Source: Cupriavidus numazuensis (lineage in GTDB: Bacteria > Pseudomonadota > Gammaproteobacteria > Burkholderiales > Burkholderiaceae). From it: DNA of 64,000 nucleotides. Positions 1 to 10,969 of the stretch are shown in pieces. A model generated the notes under the pieces. It worked only from the letters and a program-made list of their open reading frames with translations, did not search any database and was not told where the DNA came from. Positions within the stretch are counted from its first letter, which is position 1, and every line of letters begins with the position of its first letter. The position numbers and the translations under genes were made by a program. The stretch spans positions 1 to 64,000 of the forward strand of contig NZ_CAJPVI010000014.1 of NCBI RefSeq assembly GCF_905397435.1, written 5' to 3'.

Positions 1-627
1 GTTGCAGCCAAAGCGCTTGCCGGTGGCGCGCACCACCGGCGTCTGCCCCATCGGGGCAAAGCTCTTGCCGCTCACATGGTCACTGCGCAAGCCCATCTCG
101 TCGCCCCAATGAATCGTTGCCTTTTCTTGCTTCGCTTCCTTCATGAGCCTTGGGTAGTCCTCGTTCAGCCACCGGGCGATGGCCACATCGTTTCGTTCAT
201 AGGCACGGCGCACCGGTTTCTGGGCACTCATGCCCCAGGCCTTGAGATAGCGCCCGGCCGTCGTCGACGAAACCGTGACACCATATTCCCGCTCAATCAG
301 GCTCGCGACGGACTCGCGCGTCCAGAGGTAGAACGGCATTGCCAGTTGGTCCGGCATCCGACTCACGATCAGCCCACGAATCCGCGCGGCCTGCTGTGCG
401 TTCAGCCGACCGCCGCCAGGACGGCGGCCCCGTTTGCCAAGCTTCAACGCCCGCGCGCCGCCTTCTCTGGACAGCTTCATCCATTTGCTGACCGCTCGCA
501 GGCTTACGCCATACGTCGAGGCCGCGCCGGTTTGTGTCATCCCGCCACGCACCGCCTCCACCACCAGCTTTCTCAGGTGGGCTTGCGTGGCTCCATCCAA
601 CTTTCGGGCATCAGTTTTTGTCTTCAT
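1..627 (-). CDS. IS630-family transposase, 3' end cut by window edge
   Basis: The minus strand reads open from an ATG at 627 to the window edge for 209 codons without a stop. Residues 20-70 form a helix-turn-helix segment (TGAASTYGVSLRAVSKWM), followed by a basic linker and a second winged-helix-like segment (residues 75-135). The catalytic domain starts at about residue 170 with ATIHWGDEMGLRSDH, whose aspartate (residue 176) matches the first acidic residue of the IS630/Tc1-mariner DDE triad. The rest of the catalytic domain lies outside the window, so intactness cannot be judged. Its start is only 65 bp from the start codon of the divergent Crp-like gene, so the element end must lie in that gap. 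Confidence 0.85.
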   Translation of the reverse strand, partial: MKTKTDARKLDGATQAHLRKLVVEAVRGGMTQTGAASTYGVSLRAVSKWMKLSREGGARALKLGKRGRRPGGGRLNAQQAARIRGLIVSRMPDQLAMPFYLWTRESVASLIEREYGVTVSSTTAGRYLKAWGMSAQKPVRRAYERNDVAIARWLNEDYPRLMKEAKQEKATIHWGDEMGLRSDHVSGKSFAPMGQTPVVRATGKRFGCN

Positions 628-692
628 GCCCATATAACGCAATACGCACTATTTGGTGCACACGTCAGTAACCAATTCCCGAATTGCCTCCC

Positions 693-1421
693 ATGGAAAA
701 CCCTAGATTCGAACTCCGGATCTCAGAGGGGCATTTGCAGCACGCGTTGCGCACATGCTCGATGTTCGGCGAGTGGCCAGAGGAGTGCCTGACGGAGCTG
801 TCGCAATCGGCGCGGATTCACGGCTATAGACGCGGCGCACAACTCGCAGCCCGCGAAGATCAGCGGCGGGACATTCTTCTGGTGGTGTCGGGATCGATCG
901 AAGTCGCTGCAGCGAATGCCGCCGGAGACAAGTACATCCAGTCGGTCTTGCACCCTGGGCAACTCACGAGGCTGATGCAGGTGCTGGATGATGTGCAGCC
1001 GCGCTTCACCTATCATGCGCGCGAGAGTTCAGAGATCATACATATCCCGGGCGAGGCCTTGAACCGGATACTGGACGCCAGGCCCGAACTCTGGAAAGGC
1101 GTCGCTCAATTCGTGCTGCGGAGGTTCTACCTGAGCGTCGAACTGCTTCACAACCATGCGCTTGGATCCGTTCGACAGCGGATGGCAACCATGTTGGCGA
1201 ATCTGGGGAATCGTTATGGTGAAGAGGTTCCCGGTTCTTCTATGACAGAGTTGCGTGTCTCGCAATCGGACCTGGCCGACATGCTCGGCGTTTCGCGGCA
1301 GACAATCGGCAAGGAACTGGCGCGGCTGAGGGACGAAGGAATACTTGGCTTTAGCGCCGGATATCGCCGAATCACATTGCACGACATTCCCAAGTTGTTA
1401 AGCGTTGCAGCAGACGGCTAA
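693..1421 (+). CDS. Crp/Fnr-family transcriptional regulator
   Basis: A 242-residue protein of normal length for the Crp/Fnr family. Residues 20-130 fit the cyclic-nucleotide-binding beta-roll ([28 protein letters not shown]), followed by the dimerisation helix. The C-terminal winged helix has a clear recognition segment ([20 protein letters not shown]). The four cysteines of an FNR iron-sulphur cluster are absent and the cAMP-contacting arginine-serine pair is not evident, so the ligand is unknown. ATG 693 is preferred to the upstream in-frame TTG at 684. The gene lies next to an IS630 end and upstream of c-di-GMP and chemosensory genes, which it could regulate (inference). Confidence 0.85.
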   Translation: MENPRFELRISEGHLQHALRTCSMFGEWPEECLTELSQSARIHGYRRGAQLAAREDQRRDILLVVSGSIEVAAANAAGDKYIQSVLHPGQLTRLMQVLDDVQPRFTYHARESSEIIHIPGEALNRILDARPELWKGVAQFVLRRFYLSVELLHNHALGSVRQRMATMLANLGNRYGEEVPGSSMTELRVSQSDLADMLGVSRQTIGKELARLRDEGILGFSAGYRRITLHDIPKLLSVAADG

Positions 1422-1424
1422 CGT

Positions 1425-1830
1425 GCAATGCGGAAGCAAGCGTGCGGCTTTGCGAGGCAATCGCCCGATGCGCCAACCAACGCCGCATTTTGCTGAGTGG
1501 CCTGGTCCATCTGCGTCACGGCATCGCCCACCTGGGCCACTCCCGCACTCTGCTCTGGTGGCGGAGCCGATTTCGGCCATGATCGCCGTGACACGCTGAA
1601 TGCCGCGGACCACTTCGCTCATCGTCTCACCGGCCTTGTTCACCAGCTGCGAACCTTGTTCCACGCGCTCGACGCTATCGGTGATCAGCTTCTTGATCTC
1701 CTTGGCTGCATCGCCGCTGCGTCCGGCCGGCAAGCCCACTTCGCCGGCCACCACGGCAAAGCCTCGGCCCTGTTCGCCGGCACGCGTCGCATTGGACCGA
1801 CCACTCTCGTACCATCCTTGCCAGAAGCGT
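1425..1830 (-). pseudogene. Methyl-accepting chemotaxis protein remnant (signalling tip and C-terminus)
   Basis: Reading leftwards, the hallmark chemoreceptor tip [17 protein letters not shown] is followed by a damaged stretch, then [20 protein letters not shown] and [21 protein letters not shown]. After about position 1560 the homology moves to another frame ([20 protein letters not shown]). The ligand-binding domain, membrane segments and hairpin N-arm are missing. This is a frameshifted 3' fragment of a chemoreceptor gene and cannot give a working receptor. Confidence 0.8.
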
Positions 1831-1965
1831 CGGGCATAGCCGGGACGGCGATATGTCCAAAGCGTCTTGAGGTCGCCCTTGAGCACGTTGACGGTCATCA
1901 GCGCTTGATTGGCAGCCAGGGTTTCATCAAGCCGGATCTCCACCACATGCCGCGTGGCAAGTGTC
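1815..1965 (-). pseudogene. ISL3-family transposase fragment fused to the chemoreceptor remnant
   Basis: The minus-strand frame upstream of the chemoreceptor scar encodes [28 protein letters not shown] and FWQGWY. From memory these match the late region of ISL3-family transposases, which carry a conserved LKxLWxYRxPGxAxRFWxxWY stretch. It passes in frame into the chemoreceptor tip, so an IS remnant and a receptor remnant have recombined. No complete transposase or terminal repeats are present. The family assignment is from motif recall, not a search. Confidence 0.6.
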
Positions 1966-2097
1966 CGTATCGCTCATATTTCGGACACCATCGGGCACGA
2001 GTGACGATGTGTATAGTTTCAATCTCATTTGACACTGCCCTTCGGACAAGCGACTGGATTTTGTTTCGAGGCGTAGTCGTACTTCCGAGAAGCCCCT

Positions 2098-4008
2098 ATG
2101 AAATGCCCCCCCTTCTTGGCCACCGATGCGGAACGCTTAGAGGCACTGTCAAGATACTCACTCGCGGGAGTTGGACCGTTGGCTAGTCTCGCCCCAGTGG
2201 TCAAGATTGCCAGCCGGATTCTTCGGATGCCCATATCGGCGGTCAATATGATCGGCAGTGATCATGTCTTCCTGGCTGCCAGCACCGGAATTGACGAAGC
2301 GCAGGTAAATCTTGGCCGTGACGTTTCATTCTGCGCGCACACCATCACGCAGCCGGGCGTCATGGTGGTGCGTGACACGGCTAACGACGAGCGTTTTTCC
2401 GACAATCCTTTAGTAACTGGACAAGCGGGCGTCCGCTTCTATGCAGGCGTGCCGCTCGTGTCGCCGGAGGGGCATGCAGTGGGTGCCTTCTGCGTGATGG
2501 ATCGGCACCCTCATCCTGAGTTTTCCGCCGAGGATTGTGAGCAACTCCGTGAACTCGCAAGAATGGCTGCGGACCGATTGGAGCTTCGACGTATCGAAGT
2601 GGCGGCCCAAGGCAAGGTTGATCGACTCACTGAAGCGGTAGAGAGCGAACCGCAGAGTCGCGTGCCGAGTCAGGCTTCGCCGATCGGATCGCCATGGGTG
2701 CAAACATCGGATGCTACTGTCGGACGTACGTGCTGCCTTCGCCGCGAGGCGTTCTATCAGCGTGCCGAAGAGACGCTCTCCCGCGGCGGGCCAGCAGCCA
2801 TTCTGATGCTCGACATCGATGGATTCAAGGACATCAATGCAACGCTTGGAACTGGCATAGGTGATGCCGTTCTCCACGAGGTGGCACGTCGGCTATGTGA
2901 CATCACCACAGAGGCCGATACGATCGGTTGGATTAGCGGAGACCAGTTCGCCGTACTGATACCAGTAAGCGACAGCGAACATGATGCCAAGGCCTGTGCG
3001 GAGTTGCTGGTTACCAGGATCACCGAGAAGCTCTTCGTCGACGACAAAGAGATTCCGCTTTCCATAAGTTCCGGCGTTGCGATCGCCCCTACCCACGGGC
3101 AGGATGCACTGAAGCTCATTAGCAACGCAGACCTTGCCTTAACGCGCGCCAAGGCGACCTGCAGAGGACGAGCGTACGTTTTCTCCAACACGCTACTGAA
3201 GGAAGCGGTTTCTCGAAGACTTTACGCGCTAGAGTTGCATCGAGCCGTTACGGCGGGACAGTTCGAGCTCTTCTATCAGCCGCAGTTTTGCTTGCACGAC
3301 GGTTCCCTCCGCGGTGCCGAGGCACTGATACGCTGGCGCCATCCTAAGTATGGCCTTCTGCTACCCGCCGCGTTCGTGAGCGCGTTGGACTCAGGATCAT
3401 TGGCTCTAAGTGCAGGGGCGTGGATCTTGGATGAGGCTTGCGCGCAAGCCGCTCAGTGGAGAAGAAACGGCGCCGGGGATTTCCGGATCGGCGTCAACCT
3501 ATTTACCGCACAGCTGCAGACGGGAGACCTTGTCACGCAAGTCATCTCAACGTTGAACCGGCACGGACTCCCACCGCAGGCGCTCGAGCTCGAGGTTACG
3601 GAGAATGTCGTGCTAGATGGGGAGGACCAGGTCTTGGAACTTCTTAAGCAACTGCGGCATGCGGGCGTTTCGCTCGCTCTCGACGATTTCGGGACCGGCT
3701 ATGCGTCGCTGAGCACGCTCAGGCGGGTCCCAGTGAACCGCATTAAGATTGACCGCTCGTTTGTGCAACATATGGCGGAATCAGCTAAGGATGCGTCCGT
3801 TGTGCGAGCGCTCGTCGCAATGGCAGACAGCTTTGGACTGCAGACTACTGCTGAAGGTATCGAATCGGAGGCGCAACGGCACATGCTGCATCAACTTGGG
3901 TGTCAGGAGGCCCAAGGTCACTTGTTCGGGCGAGCAGTCCCGGCAATTCAGTTTGCCCAGGCATTCGGATTGCACTCAGAATTACTCCCTGCGGGCCACT
4001 CGATCTGA
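2098..4008 (+). CDS. GAF-GGDEF-EAL protein, degenerate cyclase half, probable c-di-GMP phosphodiesterase
   Basis: A 636-residue soluble protein. Residues 20-165 are a GAF sensor domain. Residues 220-370 are a GGDEF domain whose signature is SGDQF instead of GG[DE]EF, so diguanylate cyclase activity is unlikely; such domains often bind GTP and control the linked EAL. Residues 380-625 are an EAL domain with intact signature motifs: GAEALIRWRHP, VNL, ELEVTENVVL, LALDDFGTGYASL, IKIDRS and AEGIES. The net prediction is c-di-GMP hydrolysis modulated by a small ligand through GAF. No membrane segment was seen. It stands alone, between the scar region and convergent leftward genes. Confidence 0.9.
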   Translation: MKCPPFLATDAERLEALSRYSLAGVGPLASLAPVVKIASRILRMPISAVNMIGSDHVFLAASTGIDEAQVNLGRDVSFCAHTITQPGVMVVRDTANDERFSDNPLVTGQAGVRFYAGVPLVSPEGHAVGAFCVMDRHPHPEFSAEDCEQLRELARMAADRLELRRIEVAAQGKVDRLTEAVESEPQSRVPSQASPIGSPWVQTSDATVGRTCCLRREAFYQRAEETLSRGGPAAILMLDIDGFKDINATLGTGIGDAVLHEVARRLCDITTEADTIGWISGDQFAVLIPVSDSEHDAKACAELLVTRITEKLFVDDKEIPLSISSGVAIAPTHGQDALKLISNADLALTRAKATCRGRAYVFSNTLLKEAVSRRLYALELHRAVTAGQFELFYQPQFCLHDGSLRGAEALIRWRHPKYGLLLPAAFVSALDSGSLALSAGAWILDEACAQAAQWRRNGAGDFRIGVNLFTAQLQTGDLVTQVISTLNRHGLPPQALELEVTENVVLDGEDQVLELLKQLRHAGVSLALDDFGTGYASLSTLRRVPVNRIKIDRSFVQHMAESAKDASVVRALVAMADSFGLQTTAEGIESEAQRHMLHQLGCQEAQGHLFGRAVPAIQFAQAFGLHSELLPAGHSI

Positions 4009-4285
4009 AGGCCGATGCACACGCGTCTGGAGGGAAGACACAAATCCTCTGCAGCGGTCCACGATACCAGCCGCGCGCGTCCAGACGGCTCGCCTGCAAC
4101 TCGCCAACGGACAAGAGCAGTCAGTCGAATCTAGCGCCTCCACATCGCTGCGGTGGGCAATACAGTACCAACCGCAAACCGAACCAGGAACAGGTACGCA
4201 TCGACCACGCTGAAAGCTTTGCCTTCGCGCTTGCACTTGCACGCGGTCGTCAATGGTGACGTCGAAGACTGCGCCGCCAAGAAGG

Positions 4286-4726
4286 CTAGCGCCCGTGCAG
4301 ATATTCCTGAAGTCGCCAGAGTTCGACGGCGACGTCGTGCGGAAACCCCTGACGCCCGCCGCGCTTGTCAATCACCAGGTCGTCGAGATAAGTGCGAACC
4401 GAGCAGTGGCCCCACAGGGCGGCGAGCCGGTTGCCGATTCGCGGATAGCGACGACACAACTCCATTGGCCGCGCTTCGGCCGGAAGCGAGGCAAGCCAGC
4501 GCAATGCATCCGACGTCAGCCCCTGGGCTTCGCGAGGTTCGCGCCCACGAAGCCGAGTCCAGTCTCGCTGTGCGGGCGCTGTGCCATCACCGTCCAGCAC
4601 CTGCTTAGCTTCCTCGACCGAAACAAGCTCAAACGGGAGAATGTCCATCCCGGTCACCAGTGTAAAGAATGCTGTTTGCAGATTCCAATGCGCAGCAAGC
4701 TTCTTCCCGTCCTTGCAGACAATCAC
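4286..4726 (-). CDS. Conserved hypothetical protein, 146 aa
   Basis: The start is a GTG at 4726, inside the 3' end of the upstream membrane-protein gene, so the two are probably translationally coupled. No known domain is recognised. Visible features are the segment ILPFELVSVEEAKQVL near residue 30 and a C-terminal half with ELCRRYPRIGNRLAALWG, followed by LDDLVIDKRGGRQGFP. The C-terminal motif resembles small uncharacterised proteins common in Burkholderiales (recall). A degenerate copy of the LPFE-VSVE-AK stretch lies near 5897-6000. Function unknown. Confidence 0.6.
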   Translation of the reverse strand: MIVCKDGKKLAAHWNLQTAFFTLVTGMDILPFELVSVEEAKQVLDGDGTAPAQRDWTRLRGREPREAQGLTSDALRWLASLPAEARPMELCRRYPRIGNRLAALWGHCSVRTYLDDLVIDKRGGRQGFPHDVAVELWRLQEYLHGR

Positions 4727-5048
4727 AGCATGTGAGCCAGTTGTCGCTGTGCCGATGCGGCTCCAATTGCACTATTCGACTTTGCAATTCTCCAATATGG
4801 TCTTCAAGCGCTTCCTCTCTCTGCTGAATCACGTACCCCGTCAGATGAAAGATAAGTAACGGAATTGCCGTAGCCAGTAAGGTGAGTCCACCTTTGGCGA
4901 TCCACTCGATGTCAAACGGGGAGAAACCATCGTTCCGCATCTGGTTGGCCAGCCACATCGCGGGAAGATACAAGCAGACCGCCACATAGACACAGGCCGG
5001 TCTAACCAGCCATTCTTTCCAGGCGTTGCGTGGGTCGGAGTCATTCAT
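4629..5048 (-). CDS. Small membrane protein with two transmembrane helices and a coiled coil
   Basis: ATG 5048 (MNDSDPRNAWKEW) is preferred to the longer frame opening at 5225, whose extra residues look non-coding. The 139-residue product has hydrophobic segments at about residues 15-37 (CVYVAVCLYLPAMWLA) and 52-74 (LTLLATAIPLLIFHLTGYVI), then a charged coiled coil (QQREEALEDHIGELQSRIVQL). The last 40 residues are cysteine-rich and overlap the downstream gene by about 98 bp, so they may be a frameshifted tail. The layout resembles small phage or two-component accessory membrane proteins, but no family is recognised. Confidence 0.55.
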   Translation of the reverse strand: MNDSDPRNAWKEWLVRPACVYVAVCLYLPAMWLANQMRNDGFSPFDIEWIAKGGLTLLATAIPLLIFHLTGYVIQQREEALEDHIGELQSRIVQLEPHRHSDNWLTCCDCLQGREEACCALESANSILYTGDRDGHSPV

Positions 5049-5228
5049 TGTGCGCAGCTCTTCGCAAAGAAGAAAGCGACCATGCTGCAAGGTCGCTTCC
5101 GCGCCAATTCCGTCAGCGCAAGTGTTGCAATACAGGATCGGGACGACCGAGGGAGCGGACGTCACCCGTGCGAGCCATGATCGAAAACCCGCGCTTTCAT
5201 TCTGGATGGAAATCGTCGCAGGCATCTA

Positions 5229-5387
5229 CCCCCGCTTAAGTCGGGAAATGCCGCGCACATGTGACCGGCTGATCTTGTCTCAATACAAGATACTTTAGAC
5301 CCGGTACGATTCGGCGGCGGGGCCACGGAGGTTGTCCGCAAAGTGGAAGAGCCGGACGTGCCCGTCAATCCCGATTTAAGTCGGGAT
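5229..5387. repeat. Two copies of a CCCG(A)-N-TTAAGTCGGG palindrome
   Basis: CCCGCTTAAGTCGGGA lies near 5232-5247, and TCCCGATTTAAGTCGGGA near 5369-5386. Both are nearly self-complementary with a shared TTAAGTCGGG half. Weaker relatives occur near 17651 (CCCCGACTTTTCTGGGG) and 32631 (CCCGACTAAAGCCGGG). They differ from the 17-bp parS-like palindromes at 30.5-32.9 kb. Their role is unknown. Confidence 0.4.
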
Positions 5388-5860
5388 TGGTGCTTACGGA
5401 AACGTCAGTGAGAATCGACATTCCCGCGGCTATGAGGTCTCTTTGGCCAGACTGAGATGTCTTCCTTGCTTCCAATCTCAACCCAGAAGCGTCGAATCGC
5501 CGAACTGGCTGTGCGCACTTCTCACGCAGTCTTCCTTCCCTGGCTTCACTTTTTTCTGGCCGGTCGTCCGGCCTCTGGCGTGTCATGCGCGGTGCTTCAG
5601 TGCACACTGGTTGGCTGGATTCCTGCAACCATCTGGTCGTCGCGCGCTGCTCAACGTCACCGCATCGAGCAGCGGTTCCAGGCAGCGATGAATGCGAGGG
5701 CAATGAGGCATCGTACACGACCGCTCTCCCGTCCATAGAACAGCACTGGAGTACCAATCAATCCCTTCGCTTGTGGGGCTGGGATAGTGGGAAAGGGCCT
5801 AGTAGCGTGGACTCTGCCTGGCGAACTCCCATCGCCATGCTCTCGTCTCATGGAGGCTTG

Positions 5861-5887
5861 GGGCCGCTCATTGCGGCCCTCTTTTTT
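5861..5887 (+). terminator. Rho-independent terminator-like hairpin
   Basis: GGGCCGC (5861-5867), a 5-nt loop and GCGGCCC (5873-5879) are followed by TCTTTTTT. The T-run is on the plus strand, so it would stop rightward transcription. All intact genes nearby are leftward, which suggests a lost rightward gene or a short untranslated transcript. Confidence 0.6.
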
Positions 5888-5891
5888 CTGC

Positions 5892-6001
5892 CGATTCGCG
5901 ACCGAGGAAGCCGTTGCGCTCTACCAGCGCACGAGCATCGCTGTCCTGCACCGGCTTTGCGTCCTCGACGGAAACAACCTCAAATGGAAGCGGACCCATG
6001 C
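5892..6001 (-). pseudogene. Degenerate partial duplicate of the 4286-4726 gene
   Basis: The leftward frame from about 6001 reads GMGPLPFEVVSVEDAKPVQD and runs to a stop near 5870. It matches GMDILPFELVSVEEAKQVLD of the intact protein at 4286-4726. Sequence upstream of the matching block is not similar in this frame, and the characteristic C-terminal motif is missing. It is best read as the remnant of a tandem paralogue. Confidence 0.45.
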
Positions 6002-6053
6002 CAGACGCCGGCGAGCATTGGGACGATCCTCAAGCTCAAGGGCTTCGCCACGA

Positions 6054-8297
6054 TCAAGCACTCAAGCGGGGCACTGCAGAGCGCAGTTTATCGAGCGCCT
6101 TCTCGAAATCAAACTCGTCGATCGCACGCTCCAGCGCGGCAGCCTGAACCCCAAGTGCGGCTCGCAAACCATCACGGTGCTTGGCGAAGTAGTCGCCGGC
6201 CTTGCTGTCATCATCGGCCAGATAGTCTCGCAATTGCCGCAAGGTTTCATCGGATGCCGCCTCCTGTCGCTGTGGAGCGGATCGCTGTGCATACGGTTGG
6301 CTCTCCGTTCCGCGCCAACGCGCAAGCGTAGTGTAGAGAATGTCCGATTCGATCGGCTTGGCAATATGGGCATCGATTCCTGCGGCCAGGCACCGTTTGC
6401 GCTCTTCCTCAGTAGCGTGCGCGGTCATCGCGACAATGGGAAGGCTTTCGGCACCCTGCAGTGCCCGGATGGCAGAGGTAGCGGCAACACCATCCATGTC
6501 CGGCATCCGAATATCCATGAGCACAAGATCATGGATTCCTTCGCTGCGCACCCTATCAATCGCAGCCTGGCCACTTTCCGCAACATCGACAACCGCACCG
6601 ACGCGCTCCAGCAACTCCACTGCGACCTGCTGATCGGTCGTATTGTCTTCGACAAGCAACACGCGCAAGCCGTCTAGGCGAGGTTCCCTCTTCCGCGCAA
6701 CCTGCTGGACGCTTGCCCCGCTGCTGCCTTTCAGTTCCTGCAGTGCATCCAGCAGGACAGAAGCATGAACCGGCTTTGAGAGATAGCCATCCAGCGGGAT
6801 TTCCTCGGCTTCGCTGCGTATGTCGTCACGCCCAAACGCAATAGCCATGACTACGGCTGGAGAGCTGGCATCTGCCTTGATCGCGCGCGCCGTTTCGATA
6901 CAGTCCATTCCAGGCATGAGCCAGTCGATCAATACCAACCGGTAGGGCTGCCCGTTCTGAGATGCGAGTTCCACCGCTGCCAGTGCCTCATGCCCGGACC
7001 CCGCTTCATGAGCCCGCAATCCCAAACGGGTGCAGAGGGTAACAAGCGTAGCGCGCGCCGCCGGATTGTCGTCCGCGACCAGCACTCGCCAGTCCCGCAT
7101 CTCCCCTGGCAGGATGCGTTGCCCGGTATCACTGCCAACACCTAGGCGCACCGAGAAGCGGAACATACTCCCGACGCCAGCGGTACTTTCCGCAGAGATC
7201 GCACCACCCATCAGCTCGACAAGCTTCTTTGAGATCGACAGGCCCAGCCCCGTACCACCGTACTTGCGCGTGGTGGATCCGTCGGCCTGGGTAAACGGCT
7301 GAAACAGGCGCCCGCACTGCTCCGGTGTCATGCCGATGCCAGTGTCCCTCACCGAGAACTCGAGCGTAAGTTGCTCCCCGAGGCGCTCGACGCATGCCAC
7401 ATGTACCAGAATCAGGCCTTGCGTCGTGAACTTCACCGCGTTGCCAATGAGGTTCGTCAGGACCTGGCCCAGGCGCAACGGATCACCGACCAACGTCTCC
7501 GGCACGTCGTCGCGAACGTCGAAGACCAGCTCCAGTTCCTTGTCCGCGACGCGATGGCCAATCAGGGTAGTTACCCGATCGAAGACGCTGTCGAGCGAGA
7601 ACTCCGCACGTTCGATGCTGAGCTTTCCGGCCTCGATCTTTGAGGAGTCAAGGATATCGTTGATGATGCCAAGCAGTGAAGTTCCGGCGTCATGAATTCT
7701 GCTGAGATAATCCGCCTGTTTGCGGTTCAACTCCGTCTTGAGGGCCAGTTGCGAAAAGCCGATGATCGCGTTCATGGGCGTTCGGATCTCATGGCTCATG
7801 TTGGCAAGGAACAGAGATTTTGCGCGCGTTGCCTCCTCTGCCGTTCGCTTGGCGTACTCGAGGGCACTCATCGTCTCCTCCCGCTCACGGTGCATGATGC
7901 TGATGTGGGTCACGTCGGATATGCTCACGCAAACAGACACCACCTCGCCACCATTCATCAAGGGCATGAAGGTACAGTCCTGCCTCATGAAATCGACCCC
8001 ACCGGTGAGAGGCCGATCATGCTCGAATCTGAACAGATAGGGACGCTGTTGCCAGGAACTGAACGCAAAGGATCCCAACTGAAATACACTCTCGACTTTA
8101 CGCGTCAGCCATCCCCGCGGCAGTTCCGGAAAGCTCTTGAAGATCGGACTGCCTATTACCTCCTCAGCCGACCGTCCGCTGTGGTCCTGCATAAAGCGGT
8201 TCCAGAGCTGCACGTTCATCCGCCTGTCGAGGACGAATACGCCAAAGCCGACACGGTCGATGACGAGGTCTGTCAGCGAATATCCATTAGGGCTCAT
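6054..8297 (-). CDS. Hybrid sensor histidine kinase, PAS-HisKA-HATPase-REC-REC
   Basis: ATG 8297 is chosen because it overlaps the stop of the upstream CheC-like gene by 4 nt (ATGA). The 747-residue protein is soluble. Residues 5-135 form a PAS domain, with a short coiled coil after it. The H-box [19 protein letters not shown] puts the phospho-histidine near residue 169. The ATPase domain follows (N-box [13 protein letters not shown]-boxes DTGIG and GGTGLGLSI). Two receiver domains follow: REC1 with [10 protein letters not shown] and REC2 with [13 protein letters not shown], each with the late KP motif. The C-terminal 90 residues are helical without a clear HPt histidine. It is the last gene of the leftward operon from 10969. 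Confidence 0.92.
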   Translation of the reverse strand: MSPNGYSLTDLVIDRVGFGVFVLDRRMNVQLWNRFMQDHSGRSAEEVIGSPIFKSFPELPRGWLTRKVESVFQLGSFAFSSWQQRPYLFRFEHDRPLTGGVDFMRQDCTFMPLMNGGEVVSVCVSISDVTHISIMHREREETMSALEYAKRTAEEATRAKSLFLANMSHEIRTPMNAIIGFSQLALKTELNRKQADYLSRIHDAGTSLLGIINDILDSSKIEAGKLSIERAEFSLDSVFDRVTTLIGHRVADKELELVFDVRDDVPETLVGDPLRLGQVLTNLIGNAVKFTTQGLILVHVACVERLGEQLTLEFSVRDTGIGMTPEQCGRLFQPFTQADGSTTRKYGGTGLGLSISKKLVELMGGAISAESTAGVGSMFRFSVRLGVGSDTGQRILPGEMRDWRVLVADDNPAARATLVTLCTRLGLRAHEAGSGHEALAAVELASQNGQPYRLVLIDWLMPGMDCIETARAIKADASSPAVVMAIAFGRDDIRSEAEEIPLDGYLSKPVHASVLLDALQELKGSSGASVQQVARKREPRLDGLRVLLVEDNTTDQQVAVELLERVGAVVDVAESGQAAIDRVRSEGIHDLVLMDIRMPDMDGVAATSAIRALQGAESLPIVAMTAHATEEERKRCLAAGIDAHIAKPIESDILYTTLARWRGTESQPYAQRSAPQRQEAASDETLRQLRDYLADDDSKAGDYFAKHRDGLRAALGVQAAALERAIDEFDFEKALDKLRSAVPRLSA

Positions 8298-8917
8298 AGT
8301 GCGGCTAGCATTGCATCCAGTGCAGTGCACATGTGGGAAACAGAACTTTCGGTAAGAAGCGTCACCAGGTGAACACGGAAGCTATGGCCTTCGAGCGCGA
8401 GATTGACCTCTAGCAGAAGCGCAATCTCCCAACTTTGCACGGAAGGTCGGAAGACATCATCCAGTGAGACAGCGGCACCTACGAGACTTGGTGCCGAGTA
8501 AACCGGCGTGTGACCCAGCTGATCAAGTATGCTGGATACGCAAGCACCGGTGAGAATATTGGCGATATCAAATACCAGCTCCTCTTTGGTTACGGGTTCT
8601 TCTTCCTCGCCGGAATGCGCTTCCTTGACCACGTGACACAGTTCTTCGATGCTGCCGCCGGGACAGATCACCAGGGCCTCGCCTTTAATGTCCGAGCGAA
8701 AGCCTTGCCTGACAATACTGGCACCGTCGTGGATACCCGTCATATCACGAAAGACTTGCGCAGTCTCACGCGCTGACACCGTTCGCATGCGCGGTACCGA
8801 AAGTTCGACAAACCTGTCCAGCAGCCGTGCCAGCCGAGTTGCCGCTTGCCCTATGGCGAGATTTGCAATCTCTTGCAATGCGTCTCGCTGATCCTCATTC
8901 AGAACTCGATCAGGCAT
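8294..8917 (-). CDS. CheC/CheX-like protein, putative chemotaxis-type phosphatase
   Basis: A 207-residue protein with two CheC-like helices: [18 protein letters not shown] near residue 15 and [19 protein letters not shown] near residue 113. CheC-family phosphatases use the pattern E-N-x-x-G-N at such helices to dephosphorylate CheY-P. Here the equivalents read [10 protein letters not shown] and [10 protein letters not shown], so the first carries E and N, the second D and N, and both keep G. The neighbour just upstream is a lone receiver domain, overlapping by 8 nt, the natural partner. Whether it is a phosphatase or a binding adaptor is not decided by sequence. Confidence 0.8.
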   Translation of the reverse strand: MPDRVLNEDQRDALQEIANLAIGQAATRLARLLDRFVELSVPRMRTVSARETAQVFRDMTGIHDGASIVRQGFRSDIKGEALVICPGGSIEELCHVVKEAHSGEEEEPVTKEELVFDIANILTGACVSSILDQLGHTPVYSAPSLVGAAVSLDDVFRPSVQSWEIALLLEVNLALEGHSFRVHLVTLLTESSVSHMCTALDAMLAAL

Positions 8918-9314
8918 ACAACCCGTACTCCTTGAGAATGCTCATGATCACCTCCGATGTGACTGGCTTGGCAATGAATGCCGCAGCGCCGAGAGCCTTC
9001 ACACGTTCCTGTGCCATCGGCTGTATATCCGCCGATACCACAATCACGAACGTGTTAAGGTCCTCGCGCTGAAGGATCTCAAGCACCTGAAAGCCAGTCA
9101 TTTCCGGCATCGTCAAGTCCAGAAACATCACCGATGCCTTTCCCGCCCTGTACAGGGCGACGGCCTCGATGCCGTTCTCGGCATAAGCAATGTCAACGTT
9201 CCAATCCGGTGGCAACGCCTTAGTCAGAAGCTTGCGGGCGAGGAGTGAATCGTCGGCAATCACAATTGGCAGGGACATGGCCGCGGGTATCGAATTGTTT
9301 GAATCAATCATCAT
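8910..9314 (-). CDS. Single-domain response regulator, CheY-like
   Basis: A 134-residue receiver domain with no output domain. Visible features are the acidic pocket (IVIADDSLLARKLL), the phospho-accepting aspartate in VMFLDLTMPEMTG, the serine switch residue in VVSADIQ and the lysine of FIAKPVTSE. The frame offers starts at 9314, 9311 and 9278 (MSLPIVIADD); the last is closest to the domain. Its stop overlaps the start of the CheC-like gene by 8 nt, indicating coupling. It probably takes phosphate from one of the two flanking kinases and is reset by the CheC-like protein. Confidence 0.88.
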   Translation of the reverse strand: MMIDSNNSIPAAMSLPIVIADDSLLARKLLTKALPPDWNVDIAYAENGIEAVALYRAGKASVMFLDLTMPEMTGFQVLEILQREDLNTFVIVVSADIQPMAQERVKALGAAAFIAKPVTSEVIMSILKEYGLYA

Positions 9315-9409
9315 GTGACTCTCGTTACCGAACAGGGCTGACAGCGCGCTCGCCGGGCCGGACGGTCTAACTTCGCCGAGGCAGTTAAGGAGGGCCTTGC
9401 CACATATGC

Positions 9410-10969
<1,560 letters not shown>

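Larger units (their letters stand above)
5049..6053. other. 1-kb stretch without a convincing gene
   Basis: Open frames here lack recognisable domains and look like GC-rich noise. It holds two imperfect palindromes (about 5229-5246 and 5369-5387), one intrinsic-terminator hairpin (5861-5887) and a decayed copy of part of the 4286-4726 gene. A leftward frame from 5851 to 5657 contains a short hydrophobic stretch (CLIALAFIAAW) that may be a membrane-protein fragment. Confidence 0.5.

Noticed and set aside
76-792. Rightward 238-codon frame across the IS630 transposase and the Crp start
   Set aside because: The opposite strand encodes a clear IS630 transposase and the frame has no domain.
5365-5757. 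Leftward 130-codon frame in the 5-6 kb gap
   Set aside because: No domain, includes the palindrome as coding sequence, and composition is unlike neighbouring genes.
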